Origin: Caldilineales bacterium
GTDB taxonomy: Bacteria > Chloroflexota > Anaerolineae > JAAEKA01
Reading direction: 5' to 3'
Assembly (NCBI GenBank): GCA_021463315.1
Contig: JAJTXO010000114.1
Span: forward strand, 1-8,999
DNA length: 8,999 bases
Below the pieces are notes generated by a model. It was given only the letters and a program-made list of their open reading frames with translations. It did not search any database and was not told the DNA's origin. The translations under genes and the position numbers were made by a program. Each line of letters opens with the position of its first letter. Positions within the stretch are counted from its first letter, which is position 1. Below are positions 1 to 6,172 of the stretch, piece after piece.

Positions 1-49
1 ACCGATTACCGATCACCGATCACCGTTCACCGTTCACCGTTCACCCATC
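1..49. repeat. Heptamer tandem repeat array abutting the polA start codon
   Basis: Seven consecutive 7-base units can be read without slippage: ACCGATT, ACCGATC twice, ACCGTTC three times, then the degenerate ACCCATC, which ends at base 49. The next base is the A of the polA ATG. The array begins at the window edge and may be longer. It fills the whole space where a ribosome binding site should lie, and no Shine-Dalgarno motif is visible in it. Short heptameric tandem repeats are known in cyanobacteria (STRR) and occur in some Chloroflexota; placing this one in such a family is inference. Confidence 0.9.
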
Positions 50-2857
50 ATGTCAAAACTCCTTCTGATCGACGGCCACTCGCTGGCCTTTCGCGCCTAT
101 CACGCCTTGCCGGCCAACATGGCCACGCGCAGCGGCGAGCCGACCAACGCGACCTTCGGCTTCTTCTCCATGCTGCTCAACGTGCTCAAGGAACAGCAGC
201 CGGACTACGTAGCCGTGGCCTTCGACGTGGGCAAGACCTTCCGCCATGAGGAGTTTCCCGACTACAAGGGCACCCGCGAGCGCATGCCCGACGACCTGCG
301 CCAGCAGGTGACGCGCATCCAGGAGATCGTCCAGGCGCTGAACATGCCCATTTTCACCCGGGAAGGCTACGAGGCGGACGATGTGCTGGGCACGCTGGCC
401 CGCCAGGCCGAGGCGCAGGGGATCCACACCACCATCGTCACCGGCGACCGCGACATCGTGCAGGTGGTCACCGATCACACCAGCGTGCTGACCAGCGGCC
501 GCAAGTTCAGCGACACCATCGTCTACACGCCGGAGACGGTGCGGGAGCGCTGGGGCCTGGCGCCGCGGCAGCTCATCGACCTCAAGGCGCTGCTGGGCGA
601 CACCTCGGACAACGTGCCGGGGGTCAAGGGGGTGGGCGAAAAGGGCGCCACCGACCTGATCCAGACCTTCGGCAGCGTCGAGGCGGTCTACCAGCACCTG
701 GACCAGGTCACGGCCAAGCGCACCCGCGCCGCGCTGGAGGAGGGCCACGACAGCGCGCTCCTCAGCAAGCATCTGGTGACCATCGTCACCGATGTGCCGG
801 GTGTGACGCTGGAGCTGGAGGCGTGCCGCGTGCAGGACTACGACCAGCAGCAGGTGATCGAGCTCTTCCGCGAGCTGGAGTTCCGCACCCTGATCGAGCG
901 CCTGCCCGCCAGCGTGCGCGCTGCGCCGCCGACCGCGGCCGGGCCAGATGGCCAGTTGGCGCTGTTCGGCCAAGAGCCAGCCAGCCCCGCCAGCCAGCCG
1001 GCCGCGGCCGAGCCGTCGCCCTACGTCATCATCGACAGCCAGGAGGCGCTGGCCGAGCTGGTGCAGACTCTGCGCGCGGCCCCGCTGATCGCCTTCGACA
1101 CCGAGACCACCGGCGTCGACGCGCAGCAGGCCGAGCTGGTGGGCATTGCCCTGGCCTGGGGCGAGGGGCTGTCGGCCTATGTGCCGATGGGGCATCGATT
1201 GTCAATTCTCAATTCTCAATTGTCAATTGACGATGCTCAGCTTCCTCTGGAGAGCGTGATCGACGCCTTGCGGCCGGTGCTGGAGAGCGCCGCCAGCGAG
1301 AAGGCCGCGCACAACGCCGAATATGACCTGACTATGTTGCGGCGCTACGGCATCCAGGTGGCCGGGCCGCTGTTCGACACCATGATCGCCCAGTGGCTGA
1401 TCGATCCCGGCAGCCGCGGGCTGGGGCTGAAAAACGTGGCCTGGCAGCGGCTGGGGGTGGAGATGACCCCCATCAGCGAGCTGATCGGCACAGGCAAGAA
1501 GCAAACCACCATGGACCTGGTGCCCATCCCGGTGGCTGGCCGCTACGCCGCGGCCGACACCGACATGACCTGGCGGCTGGTTCCGCTGCTGCGCCAGGAT
1601 CTGGAGGAGCTGAAGCTGACCGGCCTCTTCCGCGACCTGGAGATGCCGCTGACGCCGGTGCTGGTGGCCATGCAGATGGCCGGCATCCTGCTGGACGCGC
1701 CCTTCTTGCAGCAGATGTCCAAGGAGCTGCGCCGCCGGCTGCTGGAGATCGAGCAGGAGATCTACCGGCTGGTCGGCTATGTCTTCAACATCAACTCCAC
1801 CCAGCAGCTTTCGGACGTGCTCTTTGGCTCGTTGGGGCTGCCCACGCAGGGGCTGAAGAAGACGCAGTCGGGTCACTACTCCACCGCGGCCGGCGTGCTG
1901 GAGGATTTCAAGGGGCTGCATCCGGTGATCGACCTGATTTTGGAGCAGCGCCAGATCACCAAGCTGGTCAGCACCTACGTGGACGCGCTGCCCGCGCAGG
2001 TCAACCCGCGCACCGGCCGGCTGCACACCAGCTTCAACCAGGCTGGCTCGGAGACCGGACGGCTGAGCAGCAACAACCCCAACCTGCAGAACATCCCGGT
2101 GCGCAGCGAGCTGGGCCGGGAGATCCGCCGCGCCTTCGTGGCCGCGCCCGGCTGCAAGCTGCTGGCCGCGGACTACACCCAGGTGGAGCTGCGGGTGCTG
2201 GCGCACATCTCGCAGGACGCGGCCATGCTGGCGGCCTTCCGCGCCGGCGTGGATATCCATCGGGCCACGGCGGCCACCATCTACCATGTGCCGCTGGAGC
2301 AGGTGACGCCGGACCAGCGCAGCATCGCCAAGATGGTCAACTTCGCCACCAGCTATGGCGTCAGCGCGTTCGGCCTGGCCAGCCGCACCAGCCTGAACCG
2401 CGCCGAGGCGCAGGCCTTTCTGGACGCCTATTTCCAGACCTACCCCGGCATCCGCCGCTACGTGGACGAGACCATCGCCAAGGCCAAGGAGCAGGGTTAT
2501 GTCGAGACGCTGCTGGGCCGGCGGCGCTATTTCCCGATCCTGAAGAACCGCAGCGGCTCGCCGGCCGACCGCCAGCAGGCCGAGCGCGCGGCCATCAACC
2601 ACCCCATCCAGGGCACCGCGGCCGACATCATCAAGATCGCCATGGTGCGGCTGCACAAGGCGCTGCAGGAGCATGGGCTGAGCAGCCGCATGTTGCTGCA
2701 AGTCCACGACGAGCTGGTGCTGGAGGTTCCCGACGCCGAGCTGGCCGCGGTCGCCGCGCTGGTGCGCCAGGTCATGGAAGGCGCCTACACCCTGGACGCC
2801 GGGCTGACGGTGGATGTGGAGGTGGGCCCGAATTGGTTTGAGATGGAGAAGGTGTGA
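50..2857 (+). CDS. polA: DNA polymerase I with 5' nuclease and intact proofreading domain
   Basis: Replication/repair polymerase that removes RNA primers and fills gaps; 935 residues, usual for full-length PolA. The 5' nuclease domain covers about 1-290, with metal ligands D8, D59, E108/D110/D111, D133/D135 and D184/D187 and a helix-hairpin-helix near 191-200. An Ala/Pro linker (290-322) contains QLALF at 302-306. The 3'-5' exonuclease (about 323-515) keeps all motifs: D350-T-E352, N422/D426 and Y499/D503, so proofreading should work. The polymerase domain (about 520-935) has motif A DYTQVELR (708-715), motif B with R757, K761, F765 and Y769, and motif C HDE (886-888). Motif B reads NFATSYG where NFG-x-x-YG is usual. 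Residues about 382-395 are an insert encoded by a heptamer repeat. The start follows the family N-terminus MSKLLLIDGHSLAFRAYHAL. No Shine-Dalgarno is seen upstream. Confidence 0.98.
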   Translation: MSKLLLIDGHSLAFRAYHALPANMATRSGEPTNATFGFFSMLLNVLKEQQPDYVAVAFDVGKTFRHEEFPDYKGTRERMPDDLRQQVTRIQEIVQALNMPIFTREGYEADDVLGTLARQAEAQGIHTTIVTGDRDIVQVVTDHTSVLTSGRKFSDTIVYTPETVRERWGLAPRQLIDLKALLGDTSDNVPGVKGVGEKGATDLIQTFGSVEAVYQHLDQVTAKRTRAALEEGHDSALLSKHLVTIVTDVPGVTLELEACRVQDYDQQQVIELFRELEFRTLIERLPASVRAAPPTAAGPDGQLALFGQEPASPASQPAAAEPSPYVIIDSQEALAELVQTLRAAPLIAFDTETTGVDAQQAELVGIALAWGEGLSAYVPMGHRLSILNSQLSIDDAQLPLESVIDALRPVLESAASEKAAHNAEYDLTMLRRYGIQVAGPLFDTMIAQWLIDPGSRGLGLKNVAWQRLGVEMTPISELIGTGKKQTTMDLVPIPVAGRYAAADTDMTWRLVPLLRQDLEELKLTGLFRDLEMPLTPVLVAMQMAGILLDAPFLQQMSKELRRRLLEIEQEIYRLVGYVFNINSTQQLSDVLFGSLGLPTQGLKKTQSGHYSTAAGVLEDFKGLHPVIDLILEQRQITKLVSTYVDALPAQVNPRTGRLHTSFNQAGSETGRLSSNNPNLQNIPVRSELGREIRRAFVAAPGCKLLAADYTQVELRVLAHISQDAAMLAAFRAGVDIHRATAATIYHVPLEQVTPDQRSIAKMVNFATSYGVSAFGLASRTSLNRAEAQAFLDAYFQTYPGIRRYVDETIAKAKEQGYVETLLGRRRYFPILKNRSGSPADRQQAERAAINHPIQGTAADIIKIAMVRLHKALQEHGLSSRMLLQVHDELVLEVPDAELAAVAALVRQVMEGAYTLDAGLTVDVEVGPNWFEMEKV
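1195..1229. repeat. Heptamer repeat array inside the polA coding sequence
   Basis: Five phased 7-base units, TCGATTG, TCAATTC twice and TCAATTG twice, lie inside polA. They are strikingly AT-rich against the GC-rich gene. They encode roughly residues 383-394 (LSILNSQLSI and flanks), between the exonuclease-domain strand ending AYVPMGH and the helix starting LPLESVIDAL. The 35-base array is not a multiple of three, yet the frame is open and all downstream motifs are intact, so flanking bases must compensate. Both strands look alike because the unit is nearly palindromic around CAATTG. Confidence 0.9.
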
Positions 2858-2872
2858 GGGTTGAAGCGGCGA

Positions 2873-3127
2873 ATGCCAACGATATTGCACATTCACGGTT
2901 GGCGGCTGTTCTTCTATGCCAACGAACGCAACGAACCGCCCCATATCCATGCTCGCAAAGGTAGTGCAGACTGCAAGTTCTGGCTGCACCCCGGAAGCTA
3001 TGACATCGAGGAGAGTTATGCTTATCGCTTGAGTCCGGCTGATCGCCGTGCAATTCGGCGTATCATCTTCGAGCATTTTGATTACATCGTGGCGGAGTAT
3101 GAGGCGTTTCAGCGAGGAGCCAAGTGA
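2873..3127 (+). CDS. DUF4160 family protein, likely one half of a TA-like pair
   Basis: An 84-residue protein with the features of DUF4160: the N-terminus MPTILHIHGW, then FFYANERNEPPHIHARKG with the conserved PPHIH, then KFWLHPG and a helical C-terminus. The biochemical function of the family is not established. Genes of this family often sit beside DUF2442 genes, as here, which has led to the idea of a TA-like pair; that is inference. ATG 2873 is preferred because family members begin at MPTI. A TTG at 2861 in the same frame would add four residues, and a weak GAGGG lies at 2856-2860. It starts 15 bases after polA, and its TGA shares one base with the ATG of the next gene, so the two are probably translationally coupled. 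Confidence 0.85.
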   Translation: MPTILHIHGWRLFFYANERNEPPHIHARKGSADCKFWLHPGSYDIEESYAYRLSPADRRAIRRIIFEHFDYIVAEYEAFQRGAK

Positions 3128-3672
3128 TGGATGAGAAGCTATATGATGTGACCGACGTGTGGACGGACAAAACCCACCTGTATTTGACGGTGGATGGGCG
3201 CTCGTACCGCATTCGATGGGCAGACTGCTCGCCGAACCTCTTTGCCGCCAGCGACTGGCAACGCCAGAGAATTGACGTTTCACCGTCTGGATACGGCATT
3301 CACTGGCCGGAGATTGATGAGGATCTGGCAATTGCTCCACTATTGTTTCAAGCGGAGACCGTGCATGTCTTCGAGGAAAAAAGACGGGAGCCAGCGCTCG
3401 CCGAATCTCGTGAAACCTATCGTGTTGTAGAAAGTGCGTCTGCTGAGGGTGATTTGCAGCGCATCGTCTCAGATCCTAAGGTGATGTTGGGCAAGCCAGT
3501 CATCAAAGGCACACGCCTGACGGTTGAACACATTCTGAACTTGCTGGCCAGCGGTGTGACGCTGGAAGAGATCGTTGCGGAGTACGAAGGATTGAGCGAG
3601 CAGGATATCCGGGCGTGTCTGCGGTTTGCAGCGCGATCGCTCCGTGAACACGTAGCGTTGCATGAGGAGTAG
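3127..3672 (+). CDS. DUF2442-DUF433 fusion protein, putative antitoxin or DNA-binding regulator
   Basis: A 181-residue two-domain protein. Residues 1-75 look like DUF2442, ending in the typical GIHWPEIDEDLAIAPLL (57-73). A charged linker (about 82-110) follows. Residues 111-175 are a DUF433 domain with DPKVMLGKPVIKGTRLTVEHI and a helical second half ending in RFAARSLREH. DUF433 proteins have a helix-turn-helix-like fold and serve as antitoxins to DUF5615 PIN-like toxins. DUF2442 proteins are commonly next to DUF4160 genes, as here. No DUF5615 gene follows; the next gene is an unrelated 86-residue protein. ATG 3127 overlaps the TGA of the DUF4160 gene; an in-frame GTG at 3124 would add one residue. 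Domain calls are by recognition of motifs; the role is inferred. Confidence 0.8.
   Translation: MDEKLYDVTDVWTDKTHLYLTVDGRSYRIRWADCSPNLFAASDWQRQRIDVSPSGYGIHWPEIDEDLAIAPLLFQAETVHVFEEKRREPALAESRETYRVVESASAEGDLQRIVSDPKVMLGKPVIKGTRLTVEHILNLLASGVTLEEIVAEYEGLSEQDIRACLRFAARSLREHVALHEE
3664..3669 (+). promoter_or_regulatory. Shine-Dalgarno GAGGAG for the 86-residue gene
   Basis: GAGGAG lies seven bases upstream of ATG 3677, inside the last codons of the DUF2442-DUF433 gene. It supports ATG 3677 over the in-frame ATG at 3662, which has no comparable motif, and suggests translational coupling. Confidence 0.7.
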
Positions 3673-3676
3673 ACCG

Positions 3677-3937
3677 ATGGAATGGCAGGTGATTCGCGAG
3701 CACTATCCCCAACAGTGGCTGCTTCTGGAGGCAATCAAGGCCCATTCGCAGGCCAACAAGCGCGTCCTGGAGCAGTTGGCGGTGATAGGCATGTTTCCCG
3801 ACTCCGTCTCCGCAATGAAGGAATATACCCAGCTCCATCGAGAGGCTCCGGAACGGGAGTTGTATGTTTTCCATACCAGTCGCGATGAGTTGGACGTGAC
3901 TGAACGACAGTGGCTGGGCATTCGGGGCTTGTCATGA
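3677..3937 (+). CDS. 86-residue conserved-type protein coupled to an aspartic protease
   Basis: A small soluble protein starting MEWQVIREHYPQQWLLLEAI. It has a helical, Ala/Leu/Gln-rich first half (about 11-36), a central FPDSVSAMKEYTQLHREAPE, and a beta-like ELYVFHTSRDELDVTERQW before a basic end. No signal peptide or membrane segment is visible. Its stop overlaps the protease start as ATGA (3934-3937), so the two proteins are likely made together. I recall similar small proteins next to retropepsin-like genes in Chloroflexota and cyanobacteria, but no function is known to me. A protease substrate, inhibitor or antitoxin-like partner are all possible. ATG 3677 is chosen because of the GAGGAG upstream. 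Confidence 0.75.
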   Translation: MEWQVIREHYPQQWLLLEAIKAHSQANKRVLEQLAVIGMFPDSVSAMKEYTQLHREAPERELYVFHTSRDELDVTERQWLGIRGLS

Positions 3938-4323
3938 AGATCCATCTGCGTGACGGCTTGCCTTTGGTGAGCGTGGCGTTAAAGTATCGCCATCAGCAGG
4001 TGGCTCTAGATGACGTCTTGCTGGACACCGGATCAGCAAGCTCAGTCTTCTCGGCTGATCGTTTGTTGGCAATTGGCTTGATTTATGAGCCGGAAGACAC
4101 GGTTCACAGAATTCGCGGTGTTGGTGGCTCGGAGTTCGTTTTTTCGAAGCAGCTTGACCGACTGTCTTTGGATGACCTGGCTTTGAAGGATTGTCTGATT
4201 GAGATCGGCGCTATGGAGTATGGTGTTCAGCTTGACGGCATCCTCGGCATGGATTTTCTCGCGTCTGTTGGCGCTGTGATCGATCTGGGCCGGATGGAAG
4301 TACGGGCGACCGATAAGCGGTGA
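3934..4323 (+). CDS. Retropepsin-like (clan AA) aspartic protease
   Basis: A 129-residue single-lobe aspartic protease. The catalytic motif is LLDTGSASSVF with D31-T32-G33, and the second family hallmark, ILGMDFLASVGAVIDL (about 103-118), supplies the hydrophobic-hydrophobic-Gly segment. A flap-like region with IRGVGGSEFVF lies near 60-70. Single-lobe proteases of this type must form dimers to have two aspartates in the active site. There is no signal peptide or anchor, so it is probably cytosolic. It overlaps the stop of the upstream 86-residue gene by four bases. The substrate is unknown; the paired small protein is the obvious candidate to test. Confidence 0.85.
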   Translation: MKIHLRDGLPLVSVALKYRHQQVALDDVLLDTGSASSVFSADRLLAIGLIYEPEDTVHRIRGVGGSEFVFSKQLDRLSLDDLALKDCLIEIGAMEYGVQLDGILGMDFLASVGAVIDLGRMEVRATDKR

Positions 4324-4357
4324 CAGATGTTCTTGGTGTTTCTCTGGAGTAAAGACC

Positions 4358-5014
4358 ATGCCTCTCTGCCAAGGCTGCGGCGCCAGTTACGACGACAACT
4401 ACAAGTTCTGTCCGCATTGCGGCCGGGCCAAGCCGGAGCCGCAGGCGATCAATCTCAACGTGCAAGTTGCGCCGGTCGGCTATGAGGAGGCGGTGCTGAA
4501 GATAGAGGTCGTTGGAACGTCGGAGCTGACGGAGCCGCCGTTTGACTGGCGACCTGGTGGGATGACGAAGCTGATGGGCGAAGCTGGCAGAAATTGGACG
4601 CACATAATCAAGTTTCGCCTGCTTCTTGATAGCTTCCATCCACAGACAGGCCAATATGTGGCCTATCAATCGACGGAATTCAGCGGCTACGTTGTCCAAT
4701 TGGGCACTGAGCTGGAATTTCCACGGCGTTTTGACCATAACAAGTTGTTCCGTTCATGGGCGGAGGCCTTGTTTTCTAAACGCAGAAGGGTCTGGGACAG
4801 TACGAACAGTTTTCTTATCCAGGAAGGATGGACTGGCCTTTCTGATAAGGCAATCAAACGAGAAGTTCCGTATCTTCTGAGAGATGTATCAGGTTTTCCG
4901 GAACCAGACCTTTGGATAATTTCTGGCCGTCTGGAGGTTTGGATGCCGCCAAATCCATTAGTAGGCACGACGAAAGAACTCGAGGATTATCGATACCGCC
5001 GAGTCGCTAGTTGA
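4358..5014 (+). CDS. Zinc-ribbon protein of unknown function
   Basis: A 218-residue protein with an N-terminal zinc ribbon, C4-x2-C7-x10-C18-x2-C21, of the short zinc-ribbon type found at the front of many bacterial proteins. A Pro-rich hinge (about 25-30) leads into a mostly beta, Trp/Arg-rich body that I do not recognise. Segments such as FDWRPGGMTKLMGE, QYVAYQSTEFSGYVV and FSKRRRVWDSTNSF suggest a soluble globular domain. No membrane segment is seen. GGAG at 4346-4349 is well spaced before ATG 4358. It stands alone between the protease pair and the BrnT pair, with codon use like the island and unlike polA and argS. Confidence 0.75.
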   Translation: MPLCQGCGASYDDNYKFCPHCGRAKPEPQAINLNVQVAPVGYEEAVLKIEVVGTSELTEPPFDWRPGGMTKLMGEAGRNWTHIIKFRLLLDSFHPQTGQYVAYQSTEFSGYVVQLGTELEFPRRFDHNKLFRSWAEALFSKRRRVWDSTNSFLIQEGWTGLSDKAIKREVPYLLRDVSGFPEPDLWIISGRLEVWMPPNPLVGTTKELEDYRYRRVAS

Positions 5015-5086
5015 CTTGCTGTGCGTGGCTGATCTTGACCCATCATCCTCTGCATGGCGGAGATCACTCATAACAGTGATGGCAAT

Positions 5087-5398
5087 ATGAATACAGCCTT
5101 TGTGCACAACTTCGAATGGGATCCATACAAGGCGCGCCAGAATCTGCGCAAGCATCGTGTGTCTTTCGAGCGCGCCGCCACGGTGTTTCTGGATGCCAAT
5201 CAGGTCTCTGTGCTTGACGAGGAACATGACGAGCATGAGGAGCGCTACATCACCCTGGGTATTGACAGCACGGGAATCATGTTGGTTGTAGTTCACACCT
5301 TTCGGCAAACGAGCCTTTCTGTGTCGAACATTCGCATTATCTCCGCCCGAAAGGCAACCAAGGCTGAGATCAAACAGTATGAGGAATGCGAAACATGA
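5087..5398 (+). CDS. brnT: BrnT-like type II toxin (RNase fold)
   Basis: About 103 residues with BrnT family marks: an FEWDPYKARQNLRKHRVSFERA start (9-30), VFLDANQVSVLDEEHDEHEERY (33-54), a beta strand GIMLVVVHTFR (63-73) and the closing RIISARKAT (83-91). BrnT toxins are ribonucleases that slow growth and are neutralised by the downstream antitoxin. The usual Gly of KHGVSF is Arg here (R24). ATG 5087 is preferred because family members begin a few residues before FEWD; an in-frame ATG at 5054 would add eleven residues, and neither has a strong Shine-Dalgarno. The TGA overlaps the antitoxin ATG (ATGA), the toxin-first order typical of brnTA. Confidence 0.85.
   Translation: MNTAFVHNFEWDPYKARQNLRKHRVSFERAATVFLDANQVSVLDEEHDEHEERYITLGIDSTGIMLVVVHTFRQTSLSVSNIRIISARKATKAEIKQYEECET
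5381..5386 (+). promoter_or_regulatory. Shine-Dalgarno GAGGAA for the BrnT partner
   Basis: GAGGAA ends eight bases before ATG 5395, within the last codons of the toxin gene. It picks ATG 5395 over the in-frame ATG at 5386, which would lie on top of the motif. Confidence 0.65.
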
Positions 5399-5595
5399 AA
5401 GCAGAATACGACTTTTCCAAAGGCGAGCGTGGCAAGTTCTATCGCCCACAGGCGTCGCTAAACCTGCCGGTCTATCTTGACCCTGATGTCGACACATACA
5501 TGCGTCAGGTCTCTCTCAAGACCGGCAAAGATGTCGAGAAACTGGTCAACGAATGGCTCAGGAGCAACATCAAGCTGGTCGAAAGCGTCCAATAA
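5395..5595 (+). CDS. Ribbon-helix-helix-like antitoxin paired with BrnT
   Basis: A 66-residue protein starting MKAEYDFSKGERGKFYRP, followed by LNLPVYLDPDVDTYMRQVSL (22-41), which looks like the strand plus first helix of a ribbon-helix-helix domain. The second helix is KDVEKLVNEWLRSNIKLVE. Proteins of this type are the usual partners of one BrnT subgroup; they bind the toxin and often repress the operon. The sequence is not the classical BrnA family that I know from Brucella, so no symbol is given. It shares ATGA with the toxin stop. The N-terminal 20 residues would be the toxin-masking or flexible part; that is inference. Confidence 0.8.
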   Translation: MKAEYDFSKGERGKFYRPQASLNLPVYLDPDVDTYMRQVSLKTGKDVEKLVNEWLRSNIKLVESVQ

Positions 5596-5599
5596 CCGC

Positions 5600-5935
5600 A
5601 TGTTTGACGACCTCTCACGGATCAAGCAATTCGCAGGCGCACTTCACGCCACAGGAGACGCCTGGTCGGGCCACGCCTTCGGCTGGCCGGCCGAGTACAA
5701 CCCGGAGTGTTCTGAGCCGCCGTTGGATTCCAGAATGACCTTCACCCCGGCCGACTTCTGCATCGGCGAGAGCGGCATCTGGTTCTTCTCGCTCATGTGG
5801 GAACACGGCAGCGACGCAGAGCCGGTGGAGTTCCTGGATGACAAAAGTATCGTGAGAGTCCTGGCAGAACCAAGAGCACCGTATAATGTTTCAGTGACAT
5901 CCGATGAGGAAGCAACTGACACCGGAAGGCCATAA
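5600..5935 (+). CDS. Hypothetical 111-residue protein
   Basis: I do not recognise this protein. It starts MFDDLSRIKQFAGALHATGD, has an aromatic centre with FCIGESGIWFFSLMWEHG (63-80), then VEFLDDKSIVRVLAEP and an acidic Thr/Ser/Glu tail. The WFFSLMW stretch is too short and too interrupted for a confident membrane segment. It begins four bases after the antitoxin stop and has no clear Shine-Dalgarno, so it could be read by termination-reinitiation. It ends six bases before the next gene. It might be a third gene of the BrnT module or the start of the DUF433 module. It is likely real because the frame is open, spacing is tight and composition fits its neighbours. Confidence 0.55.
   Translation: MFDDLSRIKQFAGALHATGDAWSGHAFGWPAEYNPECSEPPLDSRMTFTPADFCIGESGIWFFSLMWEHGSDAEPVEFLDDKSIVRVLAEPRAPYNVSVTSDEEATDTGRP
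5882..5887 (+). promoter_or_regulatory. Possible -10 box TATAAT upstream of the DUF433 module
   Basis: A perfect TATAAT lies within the 3' part of the hypothetical gene, 54 bases before ATG 5942. The best -35 candidate is CTGGCA at 5861-5866, matching four of six consensus bases but with a short 15-base spacer. It could give the DUF433 and VapBC genes their own promoter; evidence is weak. Confidence 0.2.
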
Positions 5936-5941
5936 ATCATC

Positions 5942-6172
5942 ATGCTACTGGCAACTGAAGTTTATCTCGAAGAACGCGCCAGACGGGGCAGCAAGGAAAA
6001 GTTCCTGGCCGCCATGGCCAAAGTAGCTGACGTGGAGCCGCTCGACGAGCGCGATCGGTGGATTTCAGCGGAGGCGCATCACCTGACCGCAGTGTTGGCC
6101 GAGTCGAAGGTTCCTTATGAGACGCAAGAGAGCGCATCCCAGGTGGACAGTGAAGACGAGGAGACGATGTGA
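5942..6172 (+). CDS. 76-residue protein coupled to DUF433, acidic tail
   Basis: A small protein with a helical, charged N-terminus, MLLATEVYLEERARRGSKEK, then FLAAMAKVADVEPLDERDRW, and a Glu/Asp/Ser-rich tail (about 57-76). No family hallmark is certain. I have an impression that similar short proteins sit just before DUF433 genes, but cannot confirm it. Its TGA (6170-6172) shares one base with the DUF433 ATG, and the Shine-Dalgarno of the DUF433 gene lies inside its final codons, so the two are probably expressed together. It may be an extra subunit of the former DUF433/DUF5615 module. Confidence 0.6.
   Translation: MLLATEVYLEERARRGSKEKFLAAMAKVADVEPLDERDRWISAEAHHLTAVLAESKVPYETQESASQVDSEDEETM
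6158..6163 (+). promoter_or_regulatory. Shine-Dalgarno GAGGAG for the DUF433 gene
   Basis: GAGGAG ends eight bases before ATG 6172, inside the upstream coding sequence. It fits the ATG at 6172 better than the in-frame GTG at 6169. Confidence 0.65.

Noticed and set aside
1393..2841. 482-codon plus-strand frame inside polA
   Set aside because: Another frame of polA; the translation is Gly/Ala/Arg/Pro-rich with no motif, while the polA frame carries all catalytic residues.
1223..3340. 705-codon open frame on the minus strand across polA, plus long minus frames at 53-1195 and 7105-7869
   Set aside because: They lie opposite strongly supported genes, have low-complexity Gln/His/Leu/Ala/Arg-rich translations and no domain, as expected of antisense frames in GC-rich coding DNA.
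3634..3641. GCGATCGC, resembling the cyanobacterial HIP1 site
   Set aside because: I saw only this occurrence; cyanobacterial genomes carry it frequently, so it does not indicate cyanobacterial origin.
5011..5016. TTGACT as a -35 box before brnT
   Set aside because: No acceptable -10 hexamer lies 16-18 bases downstream.
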